Source: Aquariibacter albus (GTDB taxonomy: Bacteria; Pseudomonadota; Gammaproteobacteria; Burkholderiales; Burkholderiaceae_C). From it: a DNA stretch of 64,000 nucleotides. Position numbers and translations under genes: made by a program. Every line of letters starts with the position of its first letter. The stretch's first letter is position 1. The notes under the pieces were generated by a model, which did no database searches, was not told the DNA's origin, and worked only from the letters and a program-made list of their open reading frames with translations. The stretch covers positions 1,178,001 through 1,242,000 of the forward strand of contig NZ_JACIVI010000001.1 of NCBI RefSeq assembly GCF_014145335.1, read 5' to 3'. Of the stretch, positions 25,010 to 34,317 are shown piece by piece.

Positions 25010-25891
25010 TGAATCGCCCCGGTTTTTCCAGATACCGGTGAGCCTCGGGGAATAGCGCTGCTCGACCTCTATCGGCGACAGGCCGGCGATCGTCGGGTGG
25101 CGCCGCGTGGGGTTGTCGAACAGCTCGATGTAGTTGAAGTGAGCCGGTCGCGCGTCCTGGCACGTGTCGTAGATGCGGCGTTTGATCCGTTCGCGCTTGA
25201 GCAATTGGAAGAAGCTCTCGGCCAGCGCGTTGTCGTGGCCGTTGCAGCGCCGGCTCATGCTGCTGAGCAGGTTGTGGTCGCGCAGGAATGTCTGCCGGTC
25301 ATGGCCGATGAACTGGCACCCCTGATCGGAATGGATCAGCACCTGCTGCTTCGGGCGTCGACGCCAAAGGGCCATCGTCAAGGCGTCGAGTACCAGGCGC
25401 GTGTCGATGCGCTGGCCTATCGGCCAGCCCACGACCATGCGCGACCACAGGTCGAGCACGACCGCAAGGTACAGCCAGCCCTCGTGCGTGCGGATGCAGG
25501 TGATGTCGGTCATCCACGACTGGTTCAGCGCCTGCACCGTGAACTCGCGTTGCAGGTGGTTGGGCGCCACCACCGCCGGCTTGCCACCGCGCAGGGAAGG
25601 CCTCCTTCGCGAGCGCAGGCCGGCGGCCTTGAGCAGGCGCGCCACGCAGCGCTTGCCACACTGCTCGCCCAGATCTCGCATGTACTGCGCCAGCTTGCGG
25701 TAGCCGTAGACGCCACTGCTCTCTAGCCATGCCTGCTTGAGCAGCCCCTGCAGGCGCTCGTCCTCTCGCTGGCGCGCGCTACTCGGCTCGGCGCGCCTGG
25801 CGTATAACCTACCGGGACGCACGCTCATCACCTTGCACAGCCTGCGCACGGTGTGGTTCCCGGATTCCTGCTCGATGAACGCGTACCTCAC
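24983..25891 (-). CDS. IS3-family transposase OrfB (DDE integrase)
   Basis: A 302-residue transposase catalytic subunit. The HTH_21-like region GVYGYRKLAQYMRDLG is followed by the rve-type core with all three acidic residues: SWMTDITCI, LIHSDQGCQF and HDNALAESFF. The C-terminal NYIELFDNPTRRHPTIAGLSP is typical of the family, where YNxxRPH-like motifs occur. The frame has no internal stop. It runs about nine codons past the IS inverted repeat before a stop in flanking DNA, so the natural stop may have been lost at insertion. As in other IS3 elements it would be made as an OrfAB fusion. Confidence 0.9.
   Translation of the reverse strand: MRYAFIEQESGNHTVRRLCKVMSVRPGRLYARRAEPSSARQREDERLQGLLKQAWLESSGVYGYRKLAQYMRDLGEQCGKRCVARLLKAAGLRSRRRPSLRGGKPAVVAPNHLQREFTVQALNQSWMTDITCIRTHEGWLYLAVVLDLWSRMVVGWPIGQRIDTRLVLDALTMALWRRRPKQQVLIHSDQGCQFIGHDRQTFLRDHNLLSSMSRRCNGHDNALAESFFQLLKRERIKRRIYDTCQDARPAHFNYIELFDNPTRRHPTIAGLSPIEVEQRYSPRLTGIWKNRGDSQIKSRKPT
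25010..25022. repeat. IS terminal inverted repeat, orfB side
   Basis: TGAATCGCCCCGG, an exact reverse complement of 26218-26230. Confidence 0.85.
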
Positions 25892-26167
25892 CCGGACTGC
25901 TTGGCGAAGTACGCGGCGGCCTTTTTTAGGATGTCGCGCTCCTCAGTCACGCGCCGCAGTTCGGCCTTCAGCCGCCGCACCTCCTCGGATTGGACGGCCT
26001 GCGCCTGCCGCTCAGCAGCGGGCTGCCGTCGCTCCTTGATTCACTCGTGCAGGCAGTGCTGGCTGATACCCCGCTGAGCAGCCACGTCGGCCACCCGGTG
26101 GCCCTTCTCCACGACCTGGCCGACCGCCTCGACCCTTGAGCTCTTGCGTGCACCGCTTCGTGCTCAT
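25888..26167 (-). pseudogene. IS3-family OrfA, frameshifted and with a stop
   Basis: Starts with a strong AGGAGGTG and MSTKRCTQELK, then loses frame at about codon 12. In the next frame it continues as an ordinary IS3 OrfA helix-turn-helix (VEAVGQVVEKGHRVADVAAQ, then GISQHCLHE), where a TGA replaces the expected Trp codon. The leucine-zipper part, up to LKKAAAYFAKQSG, is intact and ends at 25888. One inserted base and one nonsense change are thus needed to explain it. No functional OrfA or OrfAB can be made. Confidence 0.85.
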
Positions 26168-26217
26168 CGCACCTCCTGCTTTGCCTGAAATTTGAGGCTC
26201 GCAGGTGGCTACGGATT

Positions 26218-26230
26218 CCGGGGCGATTCA
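26218..26230. repeat. IS terminal inverted repeat, orfA side
   Basis: CCGGGGCGATTCA, exact reverse complement of 25010-25022. It abuts the 40-bp palindrome that begins two bases later. Confidence 0.85.
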
Positions 26231-26231
26231 G

Positions 26232-26271
26232 GCGGTCCCGCCCCCGTCGCATGCGACGGGGGCGGGACCGC
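26232..26271. repeat. Perfect 40-bp palindrome next to the IS
   Basis: The 20 bases GCGGTCCCGCCCCCGTCGCA (26232-26251) are followed without a spacer by their exact reverse complement (26252-26271). It is 118 bases downstream of the minus-strand alcohol dehydrogenase stop, so it could form a terminator hairpin, but there is no T-run and no loop. One base separates it from the IS end, which suggests the IS landed at this structure. Confidence 0.85.
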
Positions 26272-26388
26272 TGCCCGCTTCAGGGCCAGGCGCTCACGAA
26301 GCCGCGACGCACCGGACCGCGGCACCCAGCGGGCACCGCGGGGCTCGGCCGCATCCGCAGCGTGTGAAGGCAGCCCTGCCCGCCCTGT

Positions 26389-28521
26389 TCAGGGCTTGGG
26401 CCGAATCGCATCGGCCGTTCCCTGAACGAAGGCCTTGATCTTCTCCACCTGCTCCGGGGTGAGCTTGCCGGTGAAGTCCGGCATGCCCTTGCCCATGGCC
26501 GGCCCCTTGAAGACCCATCGGTCGAGATGACGCAGGATCTTCGGCGAGGAGTAGCCGAGGTTCGGGATGTTGCCGCCGCGGTCCACACCAGGCACCCCAT
26601 GGCAGAACACGCAATGGCTCACGTAGAGCGCCGTGCCTTCCTGCACATGGGCGGGGTCGTAGCTCACGCCGGCCACCAGATCGCCAAGCGGGTACTTGGC
26701 AAAGGCCGGCATGGCCGCCTTGCCGCCCACGGCGAAGGTGTAGACCGTGCCGGGCGTGGCGCGGTCGGTGGCGCGCTGGAACAGACCAAAGACACCCCCC
26801 CAGCCGACGGCGATCGAGACGTACTGCCTGCCGTCGACCTCGTAGGTGATCGGCGCGGCCACCACGCCGGTGCCGGTCGGCGATTCCCACAGGCGTTCGC
26901 CCGTCTTGGCGTGGTAGGCCACGAAGCGACCGTCCGCCGTGCCCTGGAAGACCAGGCCCCCGGCGGTGGTAAGCGTTCCGCCGTTCCACGGTGCCGCGTG
27001 TTCCTGGCGCCAGACCTCCTTCTGCTGGACGGGGTCCCAGGCAATCAAGCGGCCGAAGGCCTTGCTGGTGGGCGGCTGGGCGTTGATCGTCATCCCGGTG
27101 TTCCAGCCGGTGCCGCTCATCGGCTGACCCGCCACGTTGGAGCCGTGCTTCTGCCAGCTGGGGTCCTCGCCCAGGGTCAGCGGCACGTTCTGCGCGGGGA
27201 TGTAGGCCAGCCCCAGCTCCGGGTTGAAGGACATGCTGTGCCAGTTGTGCGCGCCGAAGGGGCCGGGCACGGAGTCGTAGGGCTTGCTGCGATCGCGAGC
27301 GCCCGCCACCTCGATGGGCCGGCCCTTCTTGTCGTAGCCGCTCGCCCAGTTCACGTCGACGAAGTTCTTCGCGGAGATGAACTTGCCGTTGGTCCGGTCG
27401 ACGACGAAGAAGAAGCCGTTCTTCGGCGCATGCATGACCACCTTGCGAAGCTGGCCATCGATCTTCAGGTCAGCCAGGATCAGATCCTGCACGGAGGTGT
27501 AATCCCAGTTGTCGCCAGGCGTCTCCTGGTAATGCCAGACATATTTTCCGGTGTCCGGATTGAGCGCGACGATGGAGCCCAGGTAGAGATTGTCGCCACC
27601 GGCCGGACTGCGTTTGGCGTGGGACCACGGCGAGCCGTTGCCCGTCCCGACATACATCAGGTTCAGTTCTGGATCAAAGACCATCGAGTTCCAGACCGTA
27701 CCGCCCCCGCCGGACTCCCAGTACTTGCCGCGCGGATCCCAGGTCTTGGCTGCGGCGGCCATCGATTCATCCTCGAAGGGCTTGCTCGGATCCCCCGGCA
27801 CGGTGAACCAGCGCCACTTCTGGTCGCCGCTGACCGCGTCATAGGCGGTGATGTAGCCGCGCACGCCGAACTCCGCCCCCCCGTTGCCGATGATCACCTT
27901 GCCCTTGAAGACGCGCGGTGCACCGGTCACGGTGTACGAACGCTTGCGGTCGATCAGCGTGTCCTTCTCCCACAGCACCTTGCCGCTCGCGGCGTCCAGC
28001 GCGATCAGACGGCCGTCGTAGGCCGCGACATAGACCCGCCCCTGCCACAGCGCAACCCCGCGGTTCACGACGTCGCAGCAGCCCTTGTAGGCCTGGCTGC
28101 GGTCGACCTTCGGGTCGTGGGTCCACAGGCGCTTGCCGGTGCGCACGTCGACGGCATGAACCACGCTCCAGGGGGCCGTCACGTACATCACCCCATCCAC
28201 GACCAGCGGCGTGGCCTCGACCCCGCGGGTCGACTCCAGGTCATAGGACCACACCAGCCCCAGCTCCCGGACATTGCCGGCGTGGATCTGCTTCAGTTTG
28301 CTGAAACGCGTCTCGGCGTAATCGAGACCATAACTCGGCCATTCCCGGGTATGGGCAGCATTCGCCTGGATGTACTGGCCATCGACTTTGCCGGCGGGAG
28401 CCTTCGGCGCATCGGCCGCCTGGACCGGTATGGCAATATTCACGCTCAACACGGCGCAAAGAAACGCCTGCATGAATTTTCGCAAGGTCGCCGATTGCGG
28501 CTGTGCGGGGGTTTGGATCAT
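26389..28521 (-). CDS. PQQ-dependent quinohemoprotein alcohol dehydrogenase (type II)
   Basis: A 710-residue periplasmic enzyme oxidising alcohols with PQQ and passing electrons to its own heme. A signal peptide (LCAVLSVNIAIPVQAAD) precedes the eight-bladed propeller. The vicinal disulfide is in YKGCCDVVN, the metal-binding Asn in GTGNGSPW and the catalytic Asp in GDNWDYTSVQD. Two residues after that Asp there is Thr and not Asp, which argues for calcium over lanthanide. A C-terminal cytochrome c domain has CVFCHG (residues 637-642) and a likely axial Met in KGMPDF. GTAGGAG lies before the ATG. No PQQ synthesis or partner cytochrome gene is near. Confidence 0.93.
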   Translation of the reverse strand: MIQTPAQPQSATLRKFMQAFLCAVLSVNIAIPVQAADAPKAPAGKVDGQYIQANAAHTREWPSYGLDYAETRFSKLKQIHAGNVRELGLVWSYDLESTRGVEATPLVVDGVMYVTAPWSVVHAVDVRTGKRLWTHDPKVDRSQAYKGCCDVVNRGVALWQGRVYVAAYDGRLIALDAASGKVLWEKDTLIDRKRSYTVTGAPRVFKGKVIIGNGGAEFGVRGYITAYDAVSGDQKWRWFTVPGDPSKPFEDESMAAAAKTWDPRGKYWESGGGGTVWNSMVFDPELNLMYVGTGNGSPWSHAKRSPAGGDNLYLGSIVALNPDTGKYVWHYQETPGDNWDYTSVQDLILADLKIDGQLRKVVMHAPKNGFFFVVDRTNGKFISAKNFVDVNWASGYDKKGRPIEVAGARDRSKPYDSVPGPFGAHNWHSMSFNPELGLAYIPAQNVPLTLGEDPSWQKHGSNVAGQPMSGTGWNTGMTINAQPPTSKAFGRLIAWDPVQQKEVWRQEHAAPWNGGTLTTAGGLVFQGTADGRFVAYHAKTGERLWESPTGTGVVAAPITYEVDGRQYVSIAVGWGGVFGLFQRATDRATPGTVYTFAVGGKAAMPAFAKYPLGDLVAGVSYDPAHVQEGTALYVSHCVFCHGVPGVDRGGNIPNLGYSSPKILRHLDRWVFKGPAMGKGMPDFTGKLTPEQVEKIKAFVQGTADAIRPKP

Positions 28522-28734
28522 GTCATCTCCTACGGGCTTCTGAAATCAGCCCTGCCGCCTTCGCGGCGACAGCGCCAGGCCGTAGGCTCGCAATCCCGAG
28601 GCGTTCAGCCCACCTCAGTAGAAACCCGCACGAAAAAATGTTCTGCGGCGTTCCATTTCGGCCTGAAACGGCAGGAACCCTTCCCGGCCGAAGGCTCAGG
28701 ACCGTCTCGCAAGCCCGCGCTCACCCCAAAGACA
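28522..28734 (-). other. Leader region of the alcohol dehydrogenase gene
   Basis: About 210 bases upstream of the PQQ enzyme on the minus strand, downstream of the icd terminator. It must contain the promoter, since the terminator separates the two genes. It has a good ribosome-binding site (AGGAG, 6 bases before the ATG). I find no clear sigma-70 hexamer pair or sigma-54 GG-GC signal. Confidence 0.35.
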
Positions 28735-28767
28735 AAGCCCCGGGTCCGACCAGCGGACCCGGGGCTT
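28735..28767 (-). terminator. Terminator of icd
   Basis: A perfect 14-bp stem, AAGCCCCGGGTCCG (28735-28748) with CGGACCCGGGGCTT (28754-28767), and a five-base loop, 40 bases after the icd stop. On the minus strand the stem ends CTT followed by TGTC, a short T-run. Confidence 0.8.
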
Positions 28768-28806
28768 GAAGGGCGATCGGCGTCGGCTGACGCCGGACGC
28801 AGCGAT

Positions 28807-30060
<1,254 letters not shown>

Positions 30061-30193
30061 GGGGGGGAAATCTCCGCTCGGTGATGAGGGGGTGGGTCGA
30101 GGGCAGCGAATGGTGGTGACCGCCACTGCCATGCAAAACGCGGTCGCATTTTAGGCAGCAGACTGACGCAGGCCCGACAAGGGCGCAGTCTGC

Positions 30194-30955
30194 TCAGCAC
30201 AGATCGCGCCCGGGGAAATGCCCCCCTTGCCAGACCAGCCACGCCCCGCTGGCCAGCAGGGCTGCACCGGCCAAGCGCAGGGCCAGTCGCTGCGCCCAGG
30301 CGCGGGGCTGGCCCGCACCGGATCGCTGCAGGCGCGGCAGCAGAGCCAGGCCGCCACCGCTGCCCAGGGCAAAGGCCGCCATCACCACGGCACCCGCGGC
30401 CGGGCCGGGGGCCTGCACGGCCAGCATGAGGGCCGAGGCCAGCAGGCCGCAGGGCAGCAGGATCCAGCCACTGCCGAGCAAGGCGCCCCGGGCCAGGCGG
30501 GATGCGCCGCCGCACGCCGGCCCCGGCGCGCCGGCCGCAGCCGGCTGCAGCCAGATCACGCGCGCGGCGGGCCTCAGGGCCTGCAAGCAGCCGCGCAGGC
30601 CCTGGCTGAGGGCTTCCAGCCCGGCCTCCAGCACCGCCGGCCAGCGGCCGGCCAGCAGCAGCCACAGGCCCAGGGCCAGGGTGGCCAGGTGCATCAGCAG
30701 GAACAGCGGACGCAAGAAGCCCTGCCCCCCGACCAGGGTTTGCAGCGGAGCCGCGCCGCCGGCCGCCACCGCGCCGGCCAGCGTGTAGGCCAGCCCGCGG
30801 CCGACCTGCCAGCCCAGCGCGGCCGCGGGTCCGCCGCCGGCCACCCGCTGGGCCGCGGCACAGGGCGCCGTGCACATCGCCAGGCAGTGCGGCGTGCCGG
30901 CCAGGCCGAGCAGGGCTGCGGCCGTGGCCAGGCTGAGCAAGAGAGGGCTGGACAT
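30194..30955 (-). CDS. Sulfite exporter TauE/SafE-like (DsbD_2-type) membrane protein
   Basis: A 253-residue polytopic membrane protein. The first segment contains GLAGTPHCLAMCTAPCAAA, the Cys/His-bearing motif of the UreH/DsbD_2-like family found beside cbb3 oxidase genes in many proteobacteria. It then has about five more hydrophobic segments, and a GSGWILLPCGLLASALMLA with another cysteine, which mirrors the first motif. A role in copper handling or cytochrome maturation is likely from context and not proven. The ATG at 30955 was chosen; the open frame continues upstream only as the shadow of the divergent fnr gene. Confidence 0.8.
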   Translation of the reverse strand: MSSPLLLSLATAAALLGLAGTPHCLAMCTAPCAAAQRVAGGGPAAALGWQVGRGLAYTLAGAVAAGGAAPLQTLVGGQGFLRPLFLLMHLATLALGLWLLLAGRWPAVLEAGLEALSQGLRGCLQALRPAARVIWLQPAAAGAPGPACGGASRLARGALLGSGWILLPCGLLASALMLAVQAPGPAAGAVVMAAFALGSGGGLALLPRLQRSGAGQPRAWAQRLALRLAGAALLASGAWLVWQGGHFPGRDLC

Positions 30956-31049
30956 GCAGAGGATGGGAAGGAGCCCGCCGGCGACCCGGCGGCGCCGACG
31001 GGAACCGGTTGCCAGGAGCCGACTGTGCCCCGCAGCGTGCCGCGCCGGC

Positions 31050-31063
31050 TTGATGCAACGCAA
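31050..31063 (+). promoter_or_regulatory. Degenerate FNR-box-like site before fnr
   Basis: TTGATGCAACGCAA lies 48 bases before the fnr ATG. Its first half-site TTGAT is perfect; the second (CGCAA against ATCAA) matches three of five. It could allow autoregulation, as FNR does in other bacteria, but by itself the match is weak. Confidence 0.3.
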
Positions 31064-31111
31064 GTCGGGCGTGGGCCCTGGCAAGGACGGACGCACGCGC
31101 ACAATCGCCAC

Positions 31112-31876
31112 ATGGCCGTGATCCTGCCCTTCTCCCCCAAGCCCCTGCCCGCGGACCCGCCGCCCTCGCTGCCGGCGCTGCGAGCCGCCTGCTCCGGCTG
31201 CCAGCTGCGCGAGCTCTGCCTGCCCGTCGGCCTCGAGGACCAGGACCTCGAACGCCTCGAAGGCCTGGTCGGCGGGCGCCGCCGCGTGGCGCGCGGCCAG
31301 ACCCTGTTCCAGGCCGGCGAGCGCTTCCGGGCCCTCTACGCGGTGCGCAGCGGTTTCTTCAAGACCGTGGTCGCCTCCGAGGGCGGCCGGGCGCAGGTGA
31401 CGGGCTTCCAGATGGCCGGCGAGTTGCTCGGCCTCGACGGCATCGGCAGCGATCACCACGCCTGCGACGCCATCGCGCTGGAGGACAGCCAGGTCTGCGA
31501 GATCGCCTACGCCGACCTCGAGCGCATCACCCACGACCTGCCGCCGCTGGCCCACCAGTTCCACCGCATCCTCAGCCGCGAGATCGTGCGCGACCAGGGC
31601 GTGATGCTGCTGCTCGGCCGCATGACGGCCGAGGAGCGGGTGGCCGCCTTCCTGCTCAACCTCAGCCAGCGCCTGCAGGCCCGTGGCTACGCCGCCCAGG
31701 CGCTGCGGCTGCGGATGACGCGCGAGGAGATCGGCAGCTACCTCGGCCTCAGCCTGGAAACCGTCAGCCGGACCTTCAGCAAGCTGCAGGACGAGGGCCT
31801 GCTCCAAGTGCAGCAGCGCGAGCTGAAGCTGCTGGACCTGCCGGCCCTGCGGCAGCGCGTCGAGCCCTGCGGCTGA
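31112..31876 (+). CDS. fnr: FNR-type oxygen-sensing transcriptional regulator
   Basis: A 254-residue Crp/FNR family regulator. The N-terminal cysteines Cys27, Cys30 and Cys36 have the FNR spacing (C-x2-C-x5-C), and Cys118 in DHHACDAIAL takes the place of the fourth ligand, so an oxygen-labile [4Fe-4S] cluster is expected. The C-terminal helix-turn-helix is TREEIGSYLGLSLETVSRTF; its E-T-V-S-R recognition helix matches FNR proteins that read TTGAT half-sites. A perfect TTGAT-N4-ATCAA lies before ccoN in the same window. The ATG at 31112 gives the family length. It is divergent from the TauE/SafE-like gene and converges on the cco block. Confidence 0.92.
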   Translation: MAVILPFSPKPLPADPPPSLPALRAACSGCQLRELCLPVGLEDQDLERLEGLVGGRRRVARGQTLFQAGERFRALYAVRSGFFKTVVASEGGRAQVTGFQMAGELLGLDGIGSDHHACDAIALEDSQVCEIAYADLERITHDLPPLAHQFHRILSREIVRDQGVMLLLGRMTAEERVAAFLLNLSQRLQARGYAAQALRLRMTREEIGSYLGLSLETVSRTFSKLQDEGLLQVQQRELKLLDLPALRQRVEPCG

Positions 31877-31891
31877 GCGCAGGCGCCGGCC

Positions 31892-32581
31892 TCAGGCGGG
31901 CGCTTCGGGATCAAAGAGCCGGCGGAAGAGGCGGGCCCAGCTCGGGTCCATGGTGCGCTGTTCCAGCCGCTCACGCACGACCTGGCGGCCGTCGTCCAGG
32001 CCGACCCGCAGGAGCTCGTACCGGTCATGCTTCGGATCGACCGACAGGGCCACCAGCCGGGGATGGACGGCCAGCCAGTCGGCCAGCGCGGCATCCTCCT
32101 GCGCAAGCTGCGTCAGCTGTCCGGCCAACCAGAGCCGCAGGTGAAGAAAGACGGTGCCGCGGTAATCCTCGGCCTGCAGCGCCTGCAGGCTGGCCCGCAC
32201 CAGGGGCAGGTTCTCGCGGTGGCCCGCCTGGCCGCCGAAGAGCAGGCCGATGCCCTCCTGGCCGCGCAGGGCGTGTACAGCGCTCGCGGCCTCCTCGGCC
32301 GCCGCAAGTGCCTCCACCCGCAGGCTGCCACCCGGCCGCCGGTCCAGGAAGGCCGCGCCCGTGGCACTGGCCAGTGCGGCGCAGATGGACGTGCCGTTGA
32401 CCAGCAGCCCCAGATGGCTCAGGCCCAGGACCTCGGCCAGGGAATGGCCCAGGGCCGCGCCGGTGCGCGCGCGCAGCGCGAACTGCTCTCCGAGGCTCAG
32501 GGGCTGAGCCTGCACCGTCCAGGACGGCAGCAGCGAAAGGGCCGGCAGCAGGCCGCCGGCCAGCAGGCCACGCCGCCTCAC
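31892..32581 (-). CDS. Unknown exported protein at the end of the cco operon
   Basis: A 229-residue protein I do not recognise. It starts at a GTG overlapping the ccoH-like stop (GTGA), with a twin-arginine-like leader (RRRGLLAGGLLPALSLLPSW, cleavage near VQAQ). The mature part includes a hydrophobic HSLAEVLGLSHLGLLVNG segment and a helical, acidic middle. Two aromatic-rich C-terminal blocks follow (WLAVHPRLVALSVDPKHDRYELLRVGLDDGRQV). No cofactor motif or CxxC is visible. The tight coupling to ccoGH suggests a part in cbb3 oxidase expression or assembly, but this rests on position alone. It faces fnr tail to tail, with 15 bases between the stops. Confidence 0.65.
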   Translation of the reverse strand: MRRRGLLAGGLLPALSLLPSWTVQAQPLSLGEQFALRARTGAALGHSLAEVLGLSHLGLLVNGTSICAALASATGAAFLDRRPGGSLRVEALAAAEEAASAVHALRGQEGIGLLFGGQAGHRENLPLVRASLQALQAEDYRGTVFLHLRLWLAGQLTQLAQEDAALADWLAVHPRLVALSVDPKHDRYELLRVGLDDGRQVVRERLEQRTMDPSWARLFRRLFDPEAPA

Positions 32582-32835
32582 CGGCCGGCCTCGGGCGCAG
32601 GCCGCGGTGTCGCGGCATGGTTGCGCCCCTGCAGGGCGGGGGTGGCACGGCCCTCGAGGGCGGCGGGCTGCGTCGGCAGCACGAGGTCGGCGCCACGGCT
32701 GGCGATGACCACGGTGCCGAGGCCGGCCACGACGACGAGGGCCGGACCGCCGAGCACCAGCCACATGAAGCGCTCGCGCCACCAGGGGGCGGGGGCGGCC
32801 GGCTCCGGCCGGGCGGGGGAAGCGAGGGAGGGCAT
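32578..32835 (-). CDS. ccoH: Short CcoH/FixH-like membrane protein
   Basis: An 85-residue protein with one membrane span (RFMWLVLGGPALVVVAGLGTVV, about residues 22-43) and a Pro-rich periplasmic tail. The span and the following ASRGADLVLPTQP are what betaproteobacterial proteins annotated FixH/CcoH look like; they are shorter than the alphaproteobacterial FixH of about 160 residues. CcoH is thought to help assemble the cbb3 oxidase. It follows ccoG after 30 bases and overlaps the next gene by four. The symbol is by position and similarity only. Confidence 0.72.
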   Translation of the reverse strand: MPSLASPARPEPAAPAPWWRERFMWLVLGGPALVVVAGLGTVVIASRGADLVLPTQPAALEGRATPALQGRNHAATPRPAPEAGR

Positions 32836-32865
32836 GGTGGGATCCTTGGGCGCGGCCCCGGAGGT

Positions 32866-34317
32866 TCAGCGCGGCAGATAGAAGGTGGTGGCCTCGTCCA
32901 GACGGCGTTCGGCACCGGCCGGGCCGGCCTCGCGGACCAGGGTCAGGGTGACCGGCAGCGTCGTGCCGCGGGCCAGGGCCGCCGCGGCCTCGGCCGGCAG
33001 GCGCAGGGCCAGCGGCACCAGCCGGGTCTCGGCCGGGCCGAGTCGGGCCTCGCCGCGCAGTTCGGCCTGCAGGCCGGGCAGGCCGCGGACTTCGATGCGC
33101 AGCTGCTGCGGCAGCTCGGTCAGGTTCATCAGCTGCAGGCGGTAGACGTTCTCGACCAGGCCATCCTCCACCTCGCGGGCCATCACCCCGCGGTCACGGA
33201 CCACGTCCATCCGCACCGGCGGCCGCAGGGCCAGGCTGGTGACGAAGGCCGCCGAGATCAGCACCATCACCAGGCCGTAGACCAGCACCCGCGGCCGGAC
33301 GATGGACCGCAGGCTCAGGGCTGCGCGCTCCCCGGCCTCCAGGCCGCGCTGGGTGGCGTAGCGGATCAGGCCCTTGGGCCGGCCGAGCTTGTCCATCACG
33401 CCGTCGCAGGCGTCGATGCAGGCGGCGCAGGAGATGCACTCGTACTGCAGGCCCTGGCGGATGTCGATGCCGGTCGGGCAGACCTGCACGCACAGCCCGC
33501 AGTCGATGCAGTCGCCGACCGGCGCATTGCCGGCGGCCGCCGCCGCCTTGCGGCCGGCGGTGCGCGGCTCGCCACGGTGCACGTCGTAGCCGACGATCAG
33601 CGTGTCATGGTCGAACATCGCGCTCTGGAAGCGCGCGTAGGGGCACATGTACTTGCAGACCTGTTCGCGCAGGAAGCCGGCGTTGCCGTAGGTCGCGACG
33701 CTGTAGAACAGCACCCAGAAGGTTTCCCAGGGCCCCAGCGAGAGGGCAGCCACCTCGGCCGCGAGGGTGCGGATGGGTGTGAAGTAGCCCACGAAACTGA
33801 AGCCCGTCCACAGCCCGATGGCCGCCCAGGCCACATGTTTGCCGCCCCGCTTGAGCAGCTTCTCCGCGGTCCAGCCGCTGGCATCCAGGCGCAGGCGCGC
33901 GCTGCGGTCGCCCTCGAAGCGGCGCTCCACCCACAGGAAGATCTCGGTGTAGACCGTCTGCGGGCAGGTGTAGCCGCACCATTGCCGGCCGGCGACCGCG
34001 GTGAACAGGAAGAGGCCGTAGGCGCAGAGGATCAGCAGGCCGGTCAGGTAGATGAAGTCCTGCGGATAGAGCAGCAGGTCGAAGATGTAGAAGCGTCGCG
34101 CGCCGAGGTCGAAGAGCAATGCGGGGCGGCCGTTCCAGGTCAGCCACGGCAGCCCGTAGAACAGCAGCTGGGTGAACCAGACCATGACCCAGCGCCAGCT
34201 GGCGAACCATCCGCGCACCGTGCGCGGATGAATCTTCGGCCCCGCCGCATACATCCAGATGGTCTTGCGGGCCGGCGTGCCGCCGGCCGCTGCCTGCAGG
34301 GGCTCGCCAGGCTTCAT
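32866..34317 (-). CDS. ccoG: Cytochrome c oxidase accessory protein CcoG (FixG/RdxA)
   Basis: A 483-residue membrane iron-sulfur protein, a cupric reductase in species where it was studied, needed for cbb3 oxidase copper supply. It has about five transmembrane segments, QWCGYTCPQTVYTEIF after the second, and two [4Fe-4S] motifs, CIDCGLCVQVCPTG and CISCAACIDACDG. A C-terminal immunoglobulin-like periplasmic domain (YRLQLMNLTELPQQL) completes it. The ATG overlaps the ccoP stop by four bases. Confidence 0.94.
   Translation of the reverse strand: MKPGEPLQAAAGGTPARKTIWMYAAGPKIHPRTVRGWFASWRWVMVWFTQLLFYGLPWLTWNGRPALLFDLGARRFYIFDLLLYPQDFIYLTGLLILCAYGLFLFTAVAGRQWCGYTCPQTVYTEIFLWVERRFEGDRSARLRLDASGWTAEKLLKRGGKHVAWAAIGLWTGFSFVGYFTPIRTLAAEVAALSLGPWETFWVLFYSVATYGNAGFLREQVCKYMCPYARFQSAMFDHDTLIVGYDVHRGEPRTAGRKAAAAAGNAPVGDCIDCGLCVQVCPTGIDIRQGLQYECISCAACIDACDGVMDKLGRPKGLIRYATQRGLEAGERAALSLRSIVRPRVLVYGLVMVLISAAFVTSLALRPPVRMDVVRDRGVMAREVEDGLVENVYRLQLMNLTELPQQLRIEVRGLPGLQAELRGEARLGPAETRLVPLALRLPAEAAAALARGTTLPVTLTLVREAGPAGAERRLDEATTFYLPR

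Larger units (their letters stand above)
25010..26230 (-). mobile_element. IS3-family insertion sequence with damaged orfA
   Basis: A 1221-bp element delimited by perfect 13-bp terminal inverted repeats (TGAATCGCCCCGG at 25010 and its complement ending at 26230) that start with TG and end with CA, as usual for IS3. It encodes an OrfA and an OrfB with the DDE triad, both on the minus strand, with a CTAAAAAAG slippery stretch near the end of orfA that would normally drive -1 frameshifting. The three bases on each side (CTG and GGC) do not match, so no target duplication is left. OrfA is broken, so it cannot move alone. Confidence 0.88.
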
